Below are positions 1 through 11,944 of a stretch of DNA of 64,000 nt, in pieces. Source of the DNA: Colias croceus (taxonomy: Eukaryota > Arthropoda > Insecta > Lepidoptera > Pieridae); NCBI RefSeq assembly GCF_905220415.1, contig NC_059545.1:7140001-7204000 (forward strand), given 5' to 3'. Under the pieces are notes generated by a model. The model was not told where the DNA came from. It worked only from the letters and a program-made list of their open reading frames with translations, and did no database searches. Each line of letters starts with the position of its first letter. The first letter of the stretch is position 1. The position numbers and the translations under genes are program-made.

Positions 1-1885
1 TATCCGAAGTTACGTGTCTACTAAAAAGTGAAAGGTTTGCTGTCTATTTATCCGGATTAATTTTAATAAGGATAATAGGTTGCGATCAGTAAGATTTAAA
101 ATGCACGTAGCAAATGCATAGATTCTTATTATTTAATCATCTTTCATAACTCCAGGTTTGTAATTTGTGACATTGAAATAGCTGAAATAAAGCCATATGT
201 CATGTTTATTTACCCAAAACATGTGACGACCTTAATTTGGGATCGCAGTAAAACTATATAATTATATAAGTGCCATAATAATTGTTAGGTTATTGTTCCA
301 TCTTTAGCCATGACGTCGACTTGGCTGGTCAGGACAAACATTCACTCAATTATCTAAAGTGTACACGCACTTTTGTTTGTTCAGTGTTATCATACCTTAG
401 ACAACAATAATTACAAGGACTTTGCTACTATTTTCTAATGAAAGACGTTAATACTTTTGCGTTAAAGATAATTTGGTTTACGACACTTTAAACAGAAAAA
501 AGAACTTATTTAAAACCTGAATAACTCTATTATTATATATTTCATGATCGCTATAACAATTTATTTTTTAATCTAGGTACTTTGCGCAGTACCGAAAATA
601 GACAATGTCAAAAGAAGAAACTCTACTTCTTGACACTGGCAAGTAGATATTATAATATCTTCTCGCCATGAAGAAAGAAAAAAAACATAGCATAAATTTA
701 GACAAGAACCAGAGGACCTCCATCTTTAGGCACTGCAGACAGCTTGTCATTAACTAACATCCGGTACTTCTAGTCTATGTGTATTTTGGCACTCTTCACC
801 AATATCTCAATTTAATTCTAATGATTAATAGAAACGTAGCTCTTTAATTGCCCCTATAAATAAAATGTTATCCAACTGCTTCACTGCTGCCACTTTTGGG
901 CTGACGGTATAATGAATGAAATATAATAATTGTAGGTTCGTATAGCCACTTAGTTTTTAAGTTGTATGCATAATGGCATTAAACATATGCATATTATGGT
1001 CACCTATGTGTTTGTAAATAACATGTTTTTGGCTCATATAAATAGGCATAGTTGAAATGCATGACCAGATCAGGCGACATTTTTGGCATGCACCGTGTGT
1101 AATTCGTGCCAGGATGACACTTCCGAAGGCACGTACTAGAAGATTAATTCTGTGACACAAAATAAATGGGTTATATGAGGATAAACCTTTGTTCAGATTT
1201 AAAGGTCTTTGGCAGAGTCAAATTTTGTTTCCTTTGTAATATAAATTCAATTCGCAATTAAGCCCGAAGCACACCCGAAGTTTAAATTTACCTTAATGAT
1301 TTTAATAACATTTTTTTTTTTTTAAATATATAATATAATTTATTCCTGTGGTATTTGTTATTAGAAATTAATTAAAATATTGTACTCATATCAAAGCTGG
1401 TCCGACGACGAAGAAAGACGTGCCCAATAATCTCGATTTAGACTTGCAGTAAAACACACATAAGTTTGATGAATAAACGATCCTTATACTCATTCTGTCT
1501 TCGTCTAGACAGGCGAGCGATATTGAACAGTTTCCCTCATTTAAAAGACAAAGACCTCGAGATATAATACTAATATACTAGTCGTATCTAAGCATTGACA
1601 TAAAGTACATAGTATGATATGCAATTATGTAGCTATTCATTGAGAAACCAATCATTTAAGTACGCGATAAAATTAAAGTTTTACTGCAAATTTTTGAAGA
1701 GAAACTTCCTTAGATGCGTTGAGAGTAAAATTTAATGTTTGCGGCAAGACTCGTGACAATACCATCACATCATGGAGTAAGGCGACGATTTTAGTATCTC
1801 TTGCCAAAGAAGTTTCACTTCTGACACATTCGCTCGGCACACACGCTCCGTTTTTCGTATATGGGTAATAGGTATGGTTTTTATT
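1..1885. other. Intergenic, AT-rich, nothing recognised
   Basis: No open frame with family resemblance and no clear splice structure is visible on either strand. The few open frames are under 90 codons and of ordinary intergenic composition. A distant exon or regulatory element cannot be excluded. Confidence 0.5.
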
Positions 1886-2083
1886 TAGGACTAGCTTCCG
1901 CCCACGACTTTGTACGTGCATCCCCGTTCCCACAAGAATTTCGGGAAATCCTTTCTTAGCGGATGCCTACGTCCTAACATCTACCTGCATGCCTAATTTC
2001 AGCCCGATACGTCCAGTGGTTTGGGCTGTGCGTTGATAGATCACTATATCAGTCACCTTGGAGTTTTATATATTATATAGATT
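1886..2083 (-). repeat. Lepidopteran LINE/SINE tail fragment
   Basis: The segment begins with GGACTAGCTTCCGCCCACGAC and runs through a 'cagcccgatacgtccagtgg' block to GATAGATCACTATATCAG and an AT-rich end. The opening block recurs at 45.46 kb and 59.22 kb, so it is a dispersed repeat. I read it as the 3' end of a non-LTR element or a SINE sharing that tail. Assignment to a named family is not possible by eye. Confidence 0.55.
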
Positions 2084-3214
2084 ATCACTTATAATTATTA
2101 TGTATATTATAACGCACTTCTAAAGCTCGGAACCCCTCACTACACGTTAGTTGCGCAACTGCCAAAAGCTTTTCGAACTCCCATAGTTTAGGTTATATTG
2201 TTATCTATATTACTTATACCACAAATACCAATACATTGAAACGAGTAATAGTTTATGACGGCATAAATCTCACTTGAATCTGTTACCAACCGCTAATAAA
2301 ATATTATTTATTGATGTACCTTAGCCTGTATCTCAGCTGCGCGCGTCACGTGCGAATTGATAAACCTTTTAAATACGCAAATGTTATGTCAAACCATAAA
2401 TCAGTATAACGAAATTTTAAATATCCATTTCTTTTGCGCAATTTTGTTTTCAGGAGAAGATACATAATCAGGAGCCAGCCGCAGCGTATCCCAAAAATGG
2501 ATCATAAAATAATAGACAGATAAATATTCCTGAACTTGCATAAGTTAATAGACGTGGTTCGTCTTGAAAGTTGACTATCCTATTTTAGTTTCATTTGAAC
2601 TTGGATATTACAAAATAAACTGTTATGCTTTGTTACTGATTTCAATTACTTGAACAACACATAAACAATTTCAAAGTTAAAATCGTTTTATAAACGATTC
2701 CAATTTATAGTGCCCATAAGCCCCATGGAGCTATAAATAAGTGAATGTCAGATCGAATTTAGTTTTATAGGATGCTGGAGAGATAAGCGTTAAATTAGAA
2801 TAGCCTCCTGGTAGAATGCCATGGGCAATCTCGCGAGACTACAACTTTAATGTATGAAATAGACTTTGCTAAAAGGAAAAAGTATACCTACCTATGTTTT
2901 TTTTATAGATACAAGTGTGATACAAATTTATCAGTTGTTTAATTATCAAAAAATACTAAGGCAACACTATCAAAAAGTGTCAAAGTCAATCAAAATGTTA
3001 TTTGAACAGAATTGACGAGGCTCTCTATGGACCCGGCTATTTTATATGTAGTAGGTACCTCATAGTAACTACATAAAATATTATGATATGTTATTTACCT
3101 ATCTAATTATTTAACCTAAACTAGGTAAGATACTTGAAAGAAAGAAAGTGTAACTGATAAAATTAAAGATTCATGGTTTGTACCTATAATGTTCACGTGC
3201 TATCTTCCATAATC

Positions 3215-3442
3215 CATACTTAATATTATAAACGCGAAAGTAACTCTGTCTGTCTGTCTGTTACTCAATCACGCCTAAACTACTAAACCAATTTTCATGA
3301 AATTTGGTATGGAGATATTTTGATACCCGATAAAGGACATAGGCTACTTGAAAATGATTCAATCCCGGAAGTCCCACGGGAACCGGGAACTATGTGGGTT
3401 TTTCTTTGACTGCGCGGACGAAGCCCCGGGCGGAAACCTAGT
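3215..3442 (+). repeat. SINE, 'cgaaagtaactctgtctgtctg' family
   Basis: The copy opens with AATATTATAAACGCGAAAG, then a CTGTCTGTCTGTTACTC block, then ATGAAATTTGGTATGGAGAT, and ends with GCGCGGACGAAGCC and GGAAACCTAG. The same order of blocks occurs at 6.78, 20.24, 36.5/37.7 (reverse) and 51.37 kb. Presence in several unrelated positions with a shared 3' end is the evidence for a retroposed family. Confidence 0.75.
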
Positions 3443-5638
3443 TTTTCTATAAAAGCTTTTTAGCAGATACAACTCGCCTCAAGCTACGTCAGGAAATTGC
3501 ATACAGTTATAACTTCTTATTAGCACTATTCCAAGTTTATCTCATGAGTCATAATAAGTAATTATTGTAGAGCAAAGATACCTTGTATGATAAACAGCCT
3601 CTTGAAAACAGTTCGAGCCAACGCGAGATCATTTGCATACCGCACTTATCTTTGTATCAAATTACAGTAATTGATTCTGACAATATAGGCTTTAAATTAA
3701 GACTGTGTTGAATGAAAACAGTTTTGCTTTTCTTGTGCATTGCTGCTCTACAATTAAGATTTGTAACATAAAAGGAAAGCTGGATGAATCAAATTACGAA
3801 AAAATAGTAGTTGAGCTAAACATAAATTGATATAGTAACAGTATTTTTATGATTGTAACAAATTAGATGCATGTGCATGCAAATATCATTTTATGTAGTT
3901 TAATTTTTTAAAAAGGATAGAAAATAAGCACTGTACTTGTTACCTGATAATTGTTGGATATAATAATATCAATAAGATTAGTGTTTCTCGACAGTTCTTA
4001 GAAAAGCACAGATAATGAATGGCAATAAGTACAGAATACAGATCTACACTGACACGCAAGTCACGAAGAAGTTAAAATAATTACTGCATTAGTCACTTTT
4101 AGTTTATCTTAGAGATAGGTAATTTCTATTGAATTTTTAATTGACATGGTAAATAGCTAGCTAGGTCCATTCATATTATATACCAATGTAAAAATTTGTA
4201 ATCATGATTGAATTATAGAATATATAATAGGAATTTTGTATATTAAGGTAAAAAAGACCAATTAATTAGGAATTCAGATCTTAAAAAGGGAATGGCAAAT
4301 ACCTGATGCAGCACATGGTATCCCCTTGTCCGTAAAAATTTCACCAGAGAATTAAACAAGTGTGGAATGCATTTTCTAATAATATTTAATAGATATGCGA
4401 AAGTTAGTATACTTAAGCATGTTTGTTACTCTTTCACGAAAAAGCTACTGGACGATTGACGAATATAGATGAAACTTTTCAGTAATGTTAAATGCAGAAT
4501 ATACACATATATAAGCAATAGAAATACTCGATATTGCCGGCTGCTTCATCCACTTGTCAAACCGCGCGGCACAGCAATGTGCCCAGCTATCATGGCCTAT
4601 ACATATAATATAGGTAGAAACTCTTACATAGCATAAGGTAAGAAATATATTATAATACTATAAATTGGACTAGGTACACCATAATTTGTTTCGGAAATAA
4701 TGACGTACAACAGGACATTGAAACGACCTTGACATAGATTTTTAGATTGGGAAGCTGATTGTTATCGTAAGTCATATAGTTCATAAATACATACCTAGAT
4801 ATAATATATATTTAGATATTATTTGTTATTTGAGTAACCAAAATGGAACGAATATGATTTTTGATTCTATTTTTTTAATAATTAACGCAAAGATGTAAAA
4901 ATATAAGAAAGTTTCTGTAGGTTCATGTGCTATATATATATACATTTGGCCAGGCCAGGGACTATATATTATAACATCCCCAAAAAACATCATCATAACT
5001 TCTCTTTGGTGGGTTTAACACATTTCAATAAAGAATACACTTATTAATTATAAATATATGTGTAACTGTATACTTAGTTACATCCCTATTCGTTAAAACT
5101 TTATAAGTAAAACGCAATCATATTTCCATGAATGAATGAGTAGATACTACATGCAAGCTCTAAAGGACATTGACATAGGTCAAAGGTCAAGGTCAAAAGC
5201 GATAAGGTAAAAATAATGTAATTAAGTTCAGACAATTTTCTCAAACTAAATATTATGTAACTTATGGACGTTTTCAATTACATATACTTTTACTGTTGAA
5301 CCTTTTCCTTATAAGTGTAATATTTATAAATACATTTGTAAGAACTTGAGCTTTTGGGAACTGATTTTCAAAATTGTATAATTAAAATAGATTTGCATTG
5401 AAACATCTACATCTATTACGCACCTTTTTCGTTCGCCTGTATCCAACGCAAAAACAACAACGTGTCTTCTTTTTACATCACAACACTCTTTACTTTCGTA
5501 TGTACGTAACGAAAGTGAAAGTGTAAGTTTTTATTTACATGCGCGGTGCAAAAGCTTCGTGACAACTGACGGTAAGGACGCAGGAAGGTCGCCCGCGCTT
5601 CTGCGCATGCGTCATGTCTCTTGAATACTATTAGAGTA
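3443..5638. other. Intergenic, one decayed SINE piece
   Basis: AT-rich sequence without a recognisable gene. Around 4393-4500 a degenerate copy of the SINE family can be traced (GCGAAAGT, then GTTTGTTACTCTTTCACG). The last 150 bases are locally richer in CpG (CGCCCGCGCTTCTGCGCATGCG near 5590), which could be promoter-like, but no transcript is evident. Confidence 0.4.
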
Positions 5639-5658
5639 GGTGCCAACATCCACCACCA

Positions 5659-5683
5659 GCGCCGGTTTTAGCGAAACCGGCGC
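5659..5683. repeat. Perfect GC-rich hairpin
   Basis: GCGCCGGTTT and AAACCGGCGC form a perfect 10-bp stem around a 5-base loop. It sits in a short GC-rich island (about 5640-5780) surrounded by AT-rich sequence. Function unknown; it may be the remnant of a repeat. Confidence 0.6.
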
Positions 5684-6114
5684 GGCCACATCTGGGTTTC
5701 GGCAAGTCAGCAGCTTCTTTATTGCCGCCCTAAGCTTTCGCCCAACTGCGCCCTTACCTAACGCCTCATTAATTCAAGAGTGGGTAGGTATAAGCAAAAT
5801 GACCAATCTTCTATTAGATGATACGTGTAGGTAATATTCAAGACCAAATCTAAAAAATATATATATCAAACTAGATTATAGTTTCGATGATTATTTTTGT
5901 TCAAAAAGATAAAATATTAAAATTGACTCGATAAAAAAAAATCACGAAGTTACCTCTAATTTTCACACTTATAATAAACCTTGTATTTGAACGGGCTATG
6001 TCAAAGCATTTTGTGTAATTATTACTTTTAGTTTTGGTTTATCACGCTAAAACACTTTTGGCTTTCATTTTTTTCTTGTGATAAAACGTTTGATTTTAAG
6101 TATCTCTGACCTCT

Positions 6115-6240
6115 GTTATTCTGGGTCTTCAGCTTCCTTCATACCAAATTTCATTATTATCGATTCAATAGTATTTGCGTGAAAGAGTAACAAACTCCCT
6201 TCATTCAACCTCACAAACTTTCGCATTAGGATTTTGTTCG
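6115..6240 (-). repeat. Degenerate SINE copy, reverse orientation
   Basis: Reading the minus strand gives GCGAAAGTTTGTGAGG, then GTTTGTTACTCTTTCACGC and a block ending near CAAATTTGGTATGAAGG, matching in order the SINE family seen at 51.37 kb. Divergence shows it is old. Confidence 0.45.
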
Positions 6241-6652
6241 ATTTTATAAATGTGAAATAATGAAATATGGTACAGCCAGCGCCATCTCTTTCAAAATAGT
6301 GAAAACACGTGCAATACGAACACAAATACGAAATTCAAGTCAAAACGAGGTAGGTTATATTAAGCTATTGCAATTTGCATAGCTTCTATCGCGGGTCTTG
6401 AGCGCGGGGACCGAATCCAGAAATTCCGTAACGAAAAAACCTCACGCTCCCCACTCCGACATGCATGGAGGTGTGGCTTGAAGGCATGCTATGCAATAGC
6501 TTTACCGCGGCAGTCCCCGAGTGCCACACGTCTTTTTTTATAATTAATTATTAAATATAGATTGCGAAAAGAAATTAATGTTCATAAAATTTATGAATTT
6601 TTGATTAGCTATAATCAGGGGTGGAATATGCATTATTCATTTAATTTGACTG

Positions 6653-6774
6653 ACCGATTGGCTTGGTTGGTAGTGGCCCTGCCTTCCAAGCCAGAGGTCG
6701 TGGGTTCGATTCCCACCCGGGGCAAATATTTGTGTGATGAACATAGATGTTTGCTCTGTGTCTGGGTGTTGAAT
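6653..6774 (+). repeat. tRNA-derived SINE head (Gly-like), not a tRNA gene
   Basis: Box A-like TTGGTTGGTAGTGG lies at 6663-6676 and a canonical box B GGTTCGATTCC at 6703-6713, with a TTCC anticodon-like loop between them. The 3' side ends CCCGGGGCA, but the 5' side does not pair with it, so there is no acceptor stem and no functional tRNA. A SINE-type body (TGTGATGAACATAGATGTTTG) follows immediately. The pol III promoter may still be intact. Confidence 0.7.
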
Positions 6775-7080
6775 CCATACTAATATTATAAATGCGAAAG
6801 TAACTCTGTCTGTTTGTCTGTTACTCAATCACGCCTAAACTACTGAACCAATATGCATGAAATTTGGTATGGAGATATTTTCTACATTTTATTGTGAATG
6901 TGTGTGTGAATCTACATTATATGTACCACAGGCGAAGCCGGGGCGGACCAGTCCTCCAAAACGGCTGGACCGATTCTCATGAAATTTTGTGTGCATATCG
7001 GGTAGGTCTGAGAATCGGCTAAAATCTATTTTTCATACCCCTAAATGATGAAGGCAGAACGTTTGCCGGGACAGCTAGTA
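6775..7080 (+). repeat. SINE plus a second SINE-like tail
   Basis: A copy of the 'cgaaagtaactctgtctg' SINE starts at the end of the tRNA-derived unit and reaches GGCGAAGCCGGGGCGGACC near 6950. It runs straight into a second related unit (AAACGGCTGGACCGATTCTC) ending in GGGACAGCTAGTA. The three units in a row suggest a composite or nested insertion. Confidence 0.6.
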
Positions 7081-8891
7081 ATGTATATGTAATTTCAGTA
7101 AGTTTTTAATTAATTTTTTAAATTTTCAAGACTTAACGAGAGCCTTATAACGTCCATATAATATATAATGTTTAATTTTAAATAAATTAAAATGTTTTTA
7201 ATAATATACTTACCCACATCTTTATAATTTTTAATATACATTTATTATGATCGTGTGTTTGTCACTTAACTCTTCTTAAACGGCTGGACTGATCTTAATC
7301 ATTTTTTCATCAGTTAGATTCAAAAATGTTTTTGTAATTTGCAATTTGCGGGCTTAGCAGAAATTAGAAAAATAATAAATTACCTTCATCGTCGTCGTTT
7401 TTAATTGAATTTCTCGTATTTTAGTCATTTTAGAAAAATAAAAATGCAAATTAGATCAGAATCAAATTGTATAATGTAGGTTTATCAGATACCTACTCTT
7501 TCTAAGTAAATGTATTTTGAATATCTTTAAGTTGGGTCGGTGTAGATCCACCAGTTTCAGTGAGGATTCTGTTCTGCTACCACAGAAATTACAAAATTTG
7601 CAACAATAAAAAATAGTAAGTTACAACTAAAAAGATAACCAATAGATAATTACTAAAATTCACAAATAGGTACTAAAATATTTAATGTAATCATACTGTC
7701 CTATTTATTTCACCTTCAATCAAAGTTTGAGAAAAAATCCTAACCTACAACAATGAACAGATACATTACAAAAATTATAGGGTAGGGTAGTAGTAGCCTA
7801 AATAATAATATCCTAGTTGGAATGAAAAACATAAAATAGAGCAGGAGAAGTCATTTTAATAATTATCAAAGAATCTATTGCTGTTCATGGCACATCTAAA
7901 ATTAAATGTGCTCATGCCACCGTAACATAGCATCTCATATAACACAATTGTTACCAACATACAATAATATGGCCACAGGCGCTGCATAACAAGACAATAT
8001 AACCTATTTCCTGCTCCACCCTTTTTTGTAATACACAAAACTTAAATAGCATAAAAATTATTCAAAAAACAAACTGAAGTGACTGTGTAGTTAGGTTAAT
8101 GCGGAGATACAAAGTAAAAATCAATAGTAACAAGCTCGTTTTATAATTTTATTCATGTAAATTTGCAGATATAATTAATACAAATTATGGTCATGTAAAT
8201 CGGGATCTATGTTAAATAATAATATAACTATATCAACTGGTTAAGGTCACTGTATCACGCTGCCTCTGTATTAACTCCAACCATTGTAAATTTAAGTGAC
8301 TCATCAAATATAAAAAGGCAGTCTCGGAATTGTGGTATTACAAATACTGTCTTACTTTCTAGTTTACATTATGAGATTTTTGTGATAGTGATAAAAGACA
8401 AACTTAAACTATGTGAAATATCTACTACCTGAATGGCTACAGTATACATGCTCGACATCTTAAGGTTTCTCACATTAAGAGTGGCTTTAGTGCATTACTA
8501 AATCAACTAATAAATTCCTAAAGGTTAATGTGATAAAACCTATATTGTCTATCATCATACATCACAATTTTTACTACAGCTATCTGTACAATTTTGGTAA
8601 TTGGTGTTATCTGAATGCCAATAATGCTCATCTAATTTGATGCACTACATTTGAGCAGCAGGTGTATTATATACATTGCTACTTTAATATACTATATCTC
8701 TTTATCAGCATCAATTATATTGTACATAATTTATGGAATCAAGGACAGCTAACAATACAAGTACAAATGAAACCATTCACAAACAAATCCATAAATAAAC
8801 TTTTGATTAAAACATAAAACATTGAAATAGTAAGTTGACACTACTGATTTTATGAATGTTAACAATCATTCATACATCAAAGAGAGCAGCT
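7081..8891. other. SRPK downstream region / probable 3' UTR
   Basis: No coding potential is seen. A minus-strand AATAAA (plus TTTATT, 8148-8153) lies about 740 bases beyond the SRPK stop, so much of 8150-8891 is probably 3' UTR. A decayed SINE-like patch (AAACGGCTGGACTGATC) sits at about 7245-7310. Confidence 0.4.
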
Positions 8892-10703
8892 TCAATTATC
8901 CTCAGATTCAGTTTGTTCTTGTTTGGCCAGCTTCAGCCAGGGGTGCTGAAGGCACTCATATGCAGTGGCTCGCCGATTTGGATCAAAATCTAACATAGGT
9001 TTTAAGAAATCAGCGAATTCTTCTGCATCACTCTGACTCCATTCATATTTTTCAGTTAATACAGATACTAATCCCCACGGTTTCAGGCCAGTTATATTTC
9101 TCAATTCACCCTTTTTATTGAAGAATATTTTTGAATATTTCCCAGATGCAGCAATCCTCTTGGGAATGTCACCTAATAGCTCGATTATATGAGCTAGATG
9201 ATCTTCATCTCGACTATATCCTTCTCCAGAATGAGGTTCAAAAAGATAATCTCCTGTTGCTAATTCAAATGCCATACATGCGGTACTCCAAATGTCAGCT
9301 GATGTTCCATAGCCAGCACTGAGTAAAACCTCTAATGACCTATATTGCCGGGTCTGTATGTCTTCTGTGAAGTGGCGGTGAACCCAGCAAGCATTGCCTA
9401 AATCTGCAATCTTTACTTCAACATCACAAATATCAAATGCAGGGTCAGGTCTTTTATCAAGAGATTTTTTATTTTGAGAATTAAAGGATGGTGGTGTGTC
9501 AGTCATTTCTCCTTCTGACATTGGAGTGCCTGCATCATCACCACAGCTGTACTGCTTAGTTCTCACTTGCACAGCATCTGCGTCAGTATCAAACGCCTCC
9601 TCATCAGCTCTTTGATTATCATTGCACCCATTTACTGTAGAATCATTTTCAGATCGAGTCTCTACAACACTCACCTCATCTGGAGTTTGGGGTGATTCAT
9701 CATTATCTTGGGACATGGGTGCAGACTCACTATTATTTGTAACCTTTTTCTGCTCTTCCATTTCTTCAATTTGTTCCATTTGCTTTTTAAGTAGCATAGA
9801 TTGGCGTTTTGCCTTTTTCTTTAACTTCTTTTTTTTATTTCTACTCATTTTACCTGTTACAACTTGCTCTTGAAATTCCTTTGGTGCCGTACTAATCAGA
9901 GAATGAGGTAATCTGAGACCCAAGGAATGTAATTCTGTTGCTTCAGCCGCTAATTTGCGAATATAGGACTCGTCAACACATACTAACACATTTTCTGGCT
10001 TAATATCAGTGTGAATTATCTTACACTTTGTATGAAGATAATCCAAGCCTTCTAAAACTTGTCGTATTATAGTTTTAACATTTTCTCGAGGTATTCCTCT
10101 GTAGTTGGATTTTAATATCAACTTCAAAAGATGATGACCTAGAACCTCAAACACCATACATACATGGGTGCCATTTACACCTGTAATTTTAAAATCATTT
10201 AATAATTGAACAGTTTTATTCCTTTTTGGATCAGTAGGGTCGCTGTCGCGGACAGCTTTAAGTATTTTAATTTCGTCTAGAGCTGTTTCTGTGAAATGCG
10301 GCGCTGACTTGACTACTTTCAGAGCGACGAATCGCTTATCGACAAGATCCCAACAGAGCCATACCGTTGAAAAATGACCCCATCCCAACTTCCTAGTGAC
10401 GTGGTAGCGATTTAGGAATAAGTCTCCGATTTTGACAGGATGGTAACCACCCTTACAATAGTCGGCACTATCTTCTTGTTCCTCGTCATCACTAGCATAT
10501 TGTTCGTCATCATCCTCTTCAATCGTTTCATTGGAAGAACTGTGTGTTGGTTCGAGGCGATTCTGATTTTGATTGCGCACCCCGTTCCCTTGTACACCAG
10601 CGCCGTGATCCTCCTCTCGATTTTTCTTCTTCCCCAATTTGTGACGTTTCTTTTTCGCCTGAATGGCGAGTACTCTCCTATTTACATCTGATTTAGAACT
10701 CAT
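8892..10703 (-). CDS. SRPK: SR-protein kinase (SRPK), intronless
   Basis: Predicted 603-aa serine/threonine kinase that phosphorylates arginine/serine-rich splicing factors and controls their nuclear traffic. The kinase is split, as is typical of SRPKs. The glycine loop GWGHFSTVW is at about 108-115, the catalytic lysine in VALKVVK near 129, and HTDIKPEN at 231-238 (SRPKs carry this T instead of R). After a charged spacer at about 245-425, with a KKKKLKKKAKR basic tract, come DLGN at 434-437 (the DFG-equivalent), TRQYRSLEVLL and the C-lobe. The N-terminus is basic then acidic (EEDDDEQ...). The ATG at 10703 is the first in frame. The whole CDS is one open frame; the spacer has not been interrupted by an intron. 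The neighbour on the left is intergenic; on the right another intronless minus-strand gene follows. Family assignment is firm; which SRPK paralogue is not. Confidence 0.96.
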   Translation of the reverse strand: MSSKSDVNRRVLAIQAKKKRHKLGKKKNREEDHGAGVQGNGVRNQNQNRLEPTHSSSNETIEEDDDEQYASDDEEQEDSADYCKGGYHPVKIGDLFLNRYHVTRKLGWGHFSTVWLCWDLVDKRFVALKVVKSAPHFTETALDEIKILKAVRDSDPTDPKRNKTVQLLNDFKITGVNGTHVCMVFEVLGHHLLKLILKSNYRGIPRENVKTIIRQVLEGLDYLHTKCKIIHTDIKPENVLVCVDESYIRKLAAEATELHSLGLRLPHSLISTAPKEFQEQVVTGKMSRNKKKKLKKKAKRQSMLLKKQMEQIEEMEEQKKVTNNSESAPMSQDNDESPQTPDEVSVVETRSENDSTVNGCNDNQRADEEAFDTDADAVQVRTKQYSCGDDAGTPMSEGEMTDTPPSFNSQNKKSLDKRPDPAFDICDVEVKIADLGNACWVHRHFTEDIQTRQYRSLEVLLSAGYGTSADIWSTACMAFELATGDYLFEPHSGEGYSRDEDHLAHIIELLGDIPKRIAASGKYSKIFFNKKGELRNITGLKPWGLVSVLTEKYEWSQSDAEEFADFLKPMLDFDPNRRATAYECLQHPWLKLAKQEQTESEDN

Positions 10704-11944
10704 TTAGTAAATTACAACACTTTCAACCAGTTCGATCTAAGTAAATTTATCTTTTCATCTCAATCTTTTTGTTTGAGTATGGCGGCCGGTTGCAGACAGA
10801 ACAAAATGCGTTCGAACATGAAAATCTCTAATGTTACCATTGCTAAATATCCAAAAATAGACAGATAACATTTATATTGATAGATTCATATTGATTTTCT
10901 TGATTGTATTATATTTTTTTATCGATTTGTTGATTCAAATAATTTGTTTTATGATGGTAAATAGTAAATACGGATCACTTGACTATAATGAATTTGATTA
11001 TTTGAAATAAATATTGATAATCATTGTTGATGTGGACAGTGGAAGGAATTGTACCTAATTATTCAGACTGTTATGAAATTATGAATTCATCAGTTTTTAG
11101 AGCGGCCGTACACTGACGGCTTCAAGCAGTTGAGACCGACTGCTTGAAGCCGCAACCGCGCAGTGAATTGACATTCATTCACTGCCGTACTGCTCGTGCA
11201 GTCGCGATCGTTTCAAAGTTCAAGCCGTCAACTGCGCGGTTGGTAGCGACAGCTCAAGCCGTCAACGACCGACACCGACCGCTCGAGCAGTCCCTGTACG
11301 TGGCTCAGCCATTAACTGCTCGAGCTGCCCGAGTACGGCCGCCTTTACTTTATTAACAAACCTTTAGAGAACGTTCTGTGTAAGTAGGTATTTGACCCGG
11401 GATCAAATCGAAATAAATAAAGAATATTATAGCATAAGTGACTCAGAAAAAAAAGGTACCTATCTTTCTGCTGGTAAAAGAATTTTTCAAATCAGTCGAG
11501 TAATTATTGTGTGAACTGAATACATTACCAGTATACAATACAATAATATTATTATTCTAATAAAAAATTTAAAAACATGCTTAACCTCATAATCTGAACA
11601 TTTGTTATTTGTATGTAAGTACATAACTAGTTACATAGTTTTAAAATGTTAATTATTTTGTAATAGTTCTTCAAGCAACACAATAATCTATGAGATTTTC
11701 TGTTAATCGTATGTCGCGTATAGGATATTTTTTTTTAAGAAAAAAGGTAGTTAACACAGACAAACAAATATTATAGATATTATTTCTTTAATAAAATACA
11801 TAACTAAAATGTAATGCCTAGCACTGTAACCACGGAACTACATTGAAGAATGATATATATCAATGTTATATTGGTAATGTTACTCAAACATATACCTATA
11901 TAATCTAAGTATGTACCTATACACATTCATAATTTAACTAATTA
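10704..11944. other. Intergenic between SRPK and the MFS gene
   Basis: Contains the SRPK promoter side (GC-richer GGCGGCCGGTTGCAGACAG near 10780) and a GC-rich MITE-like insert at 11101-11347. The remainder is AT-rich and without genes; the last few hundred bases are probably the 3' UTR of the MFS gene. Confidence 0.5.
11101..11347. mobile_element. GC-rich MITE-like element with internal sub-repeats
   Basis: The ends are inverted repeats, GCGGCCGTAC near 11103 and GTACGGCCGC near 11336. A TTTA duplication may flank it (11097-11100 and 11344-11347 region), but base-level ends are uncertain. Inside are repeated words such as CAAGCAGT/ACTGCTTG, CAAGCCGTCAAC (twice) and GCTCGAGCAGT/ACTGCTCGAGC. 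It stands out from flanking DNA by GC content. No ORF of note. Confidence 0.5.

Noticed and set aside
1673..1933. 86-codon minus-strand ORF near 1.7-1.9 kb
   Set aside because: Overlaps a dispersed repeat tail and has no recognisable domain or splice context.
6653..6726. tRNA-Gly gene
   Set aside because: A and B boxes are good but the 5' half cannot pair with the CCCGGGGCA 3' side, and SINE body sequence follows, so it is a tRNA-derived SINE.
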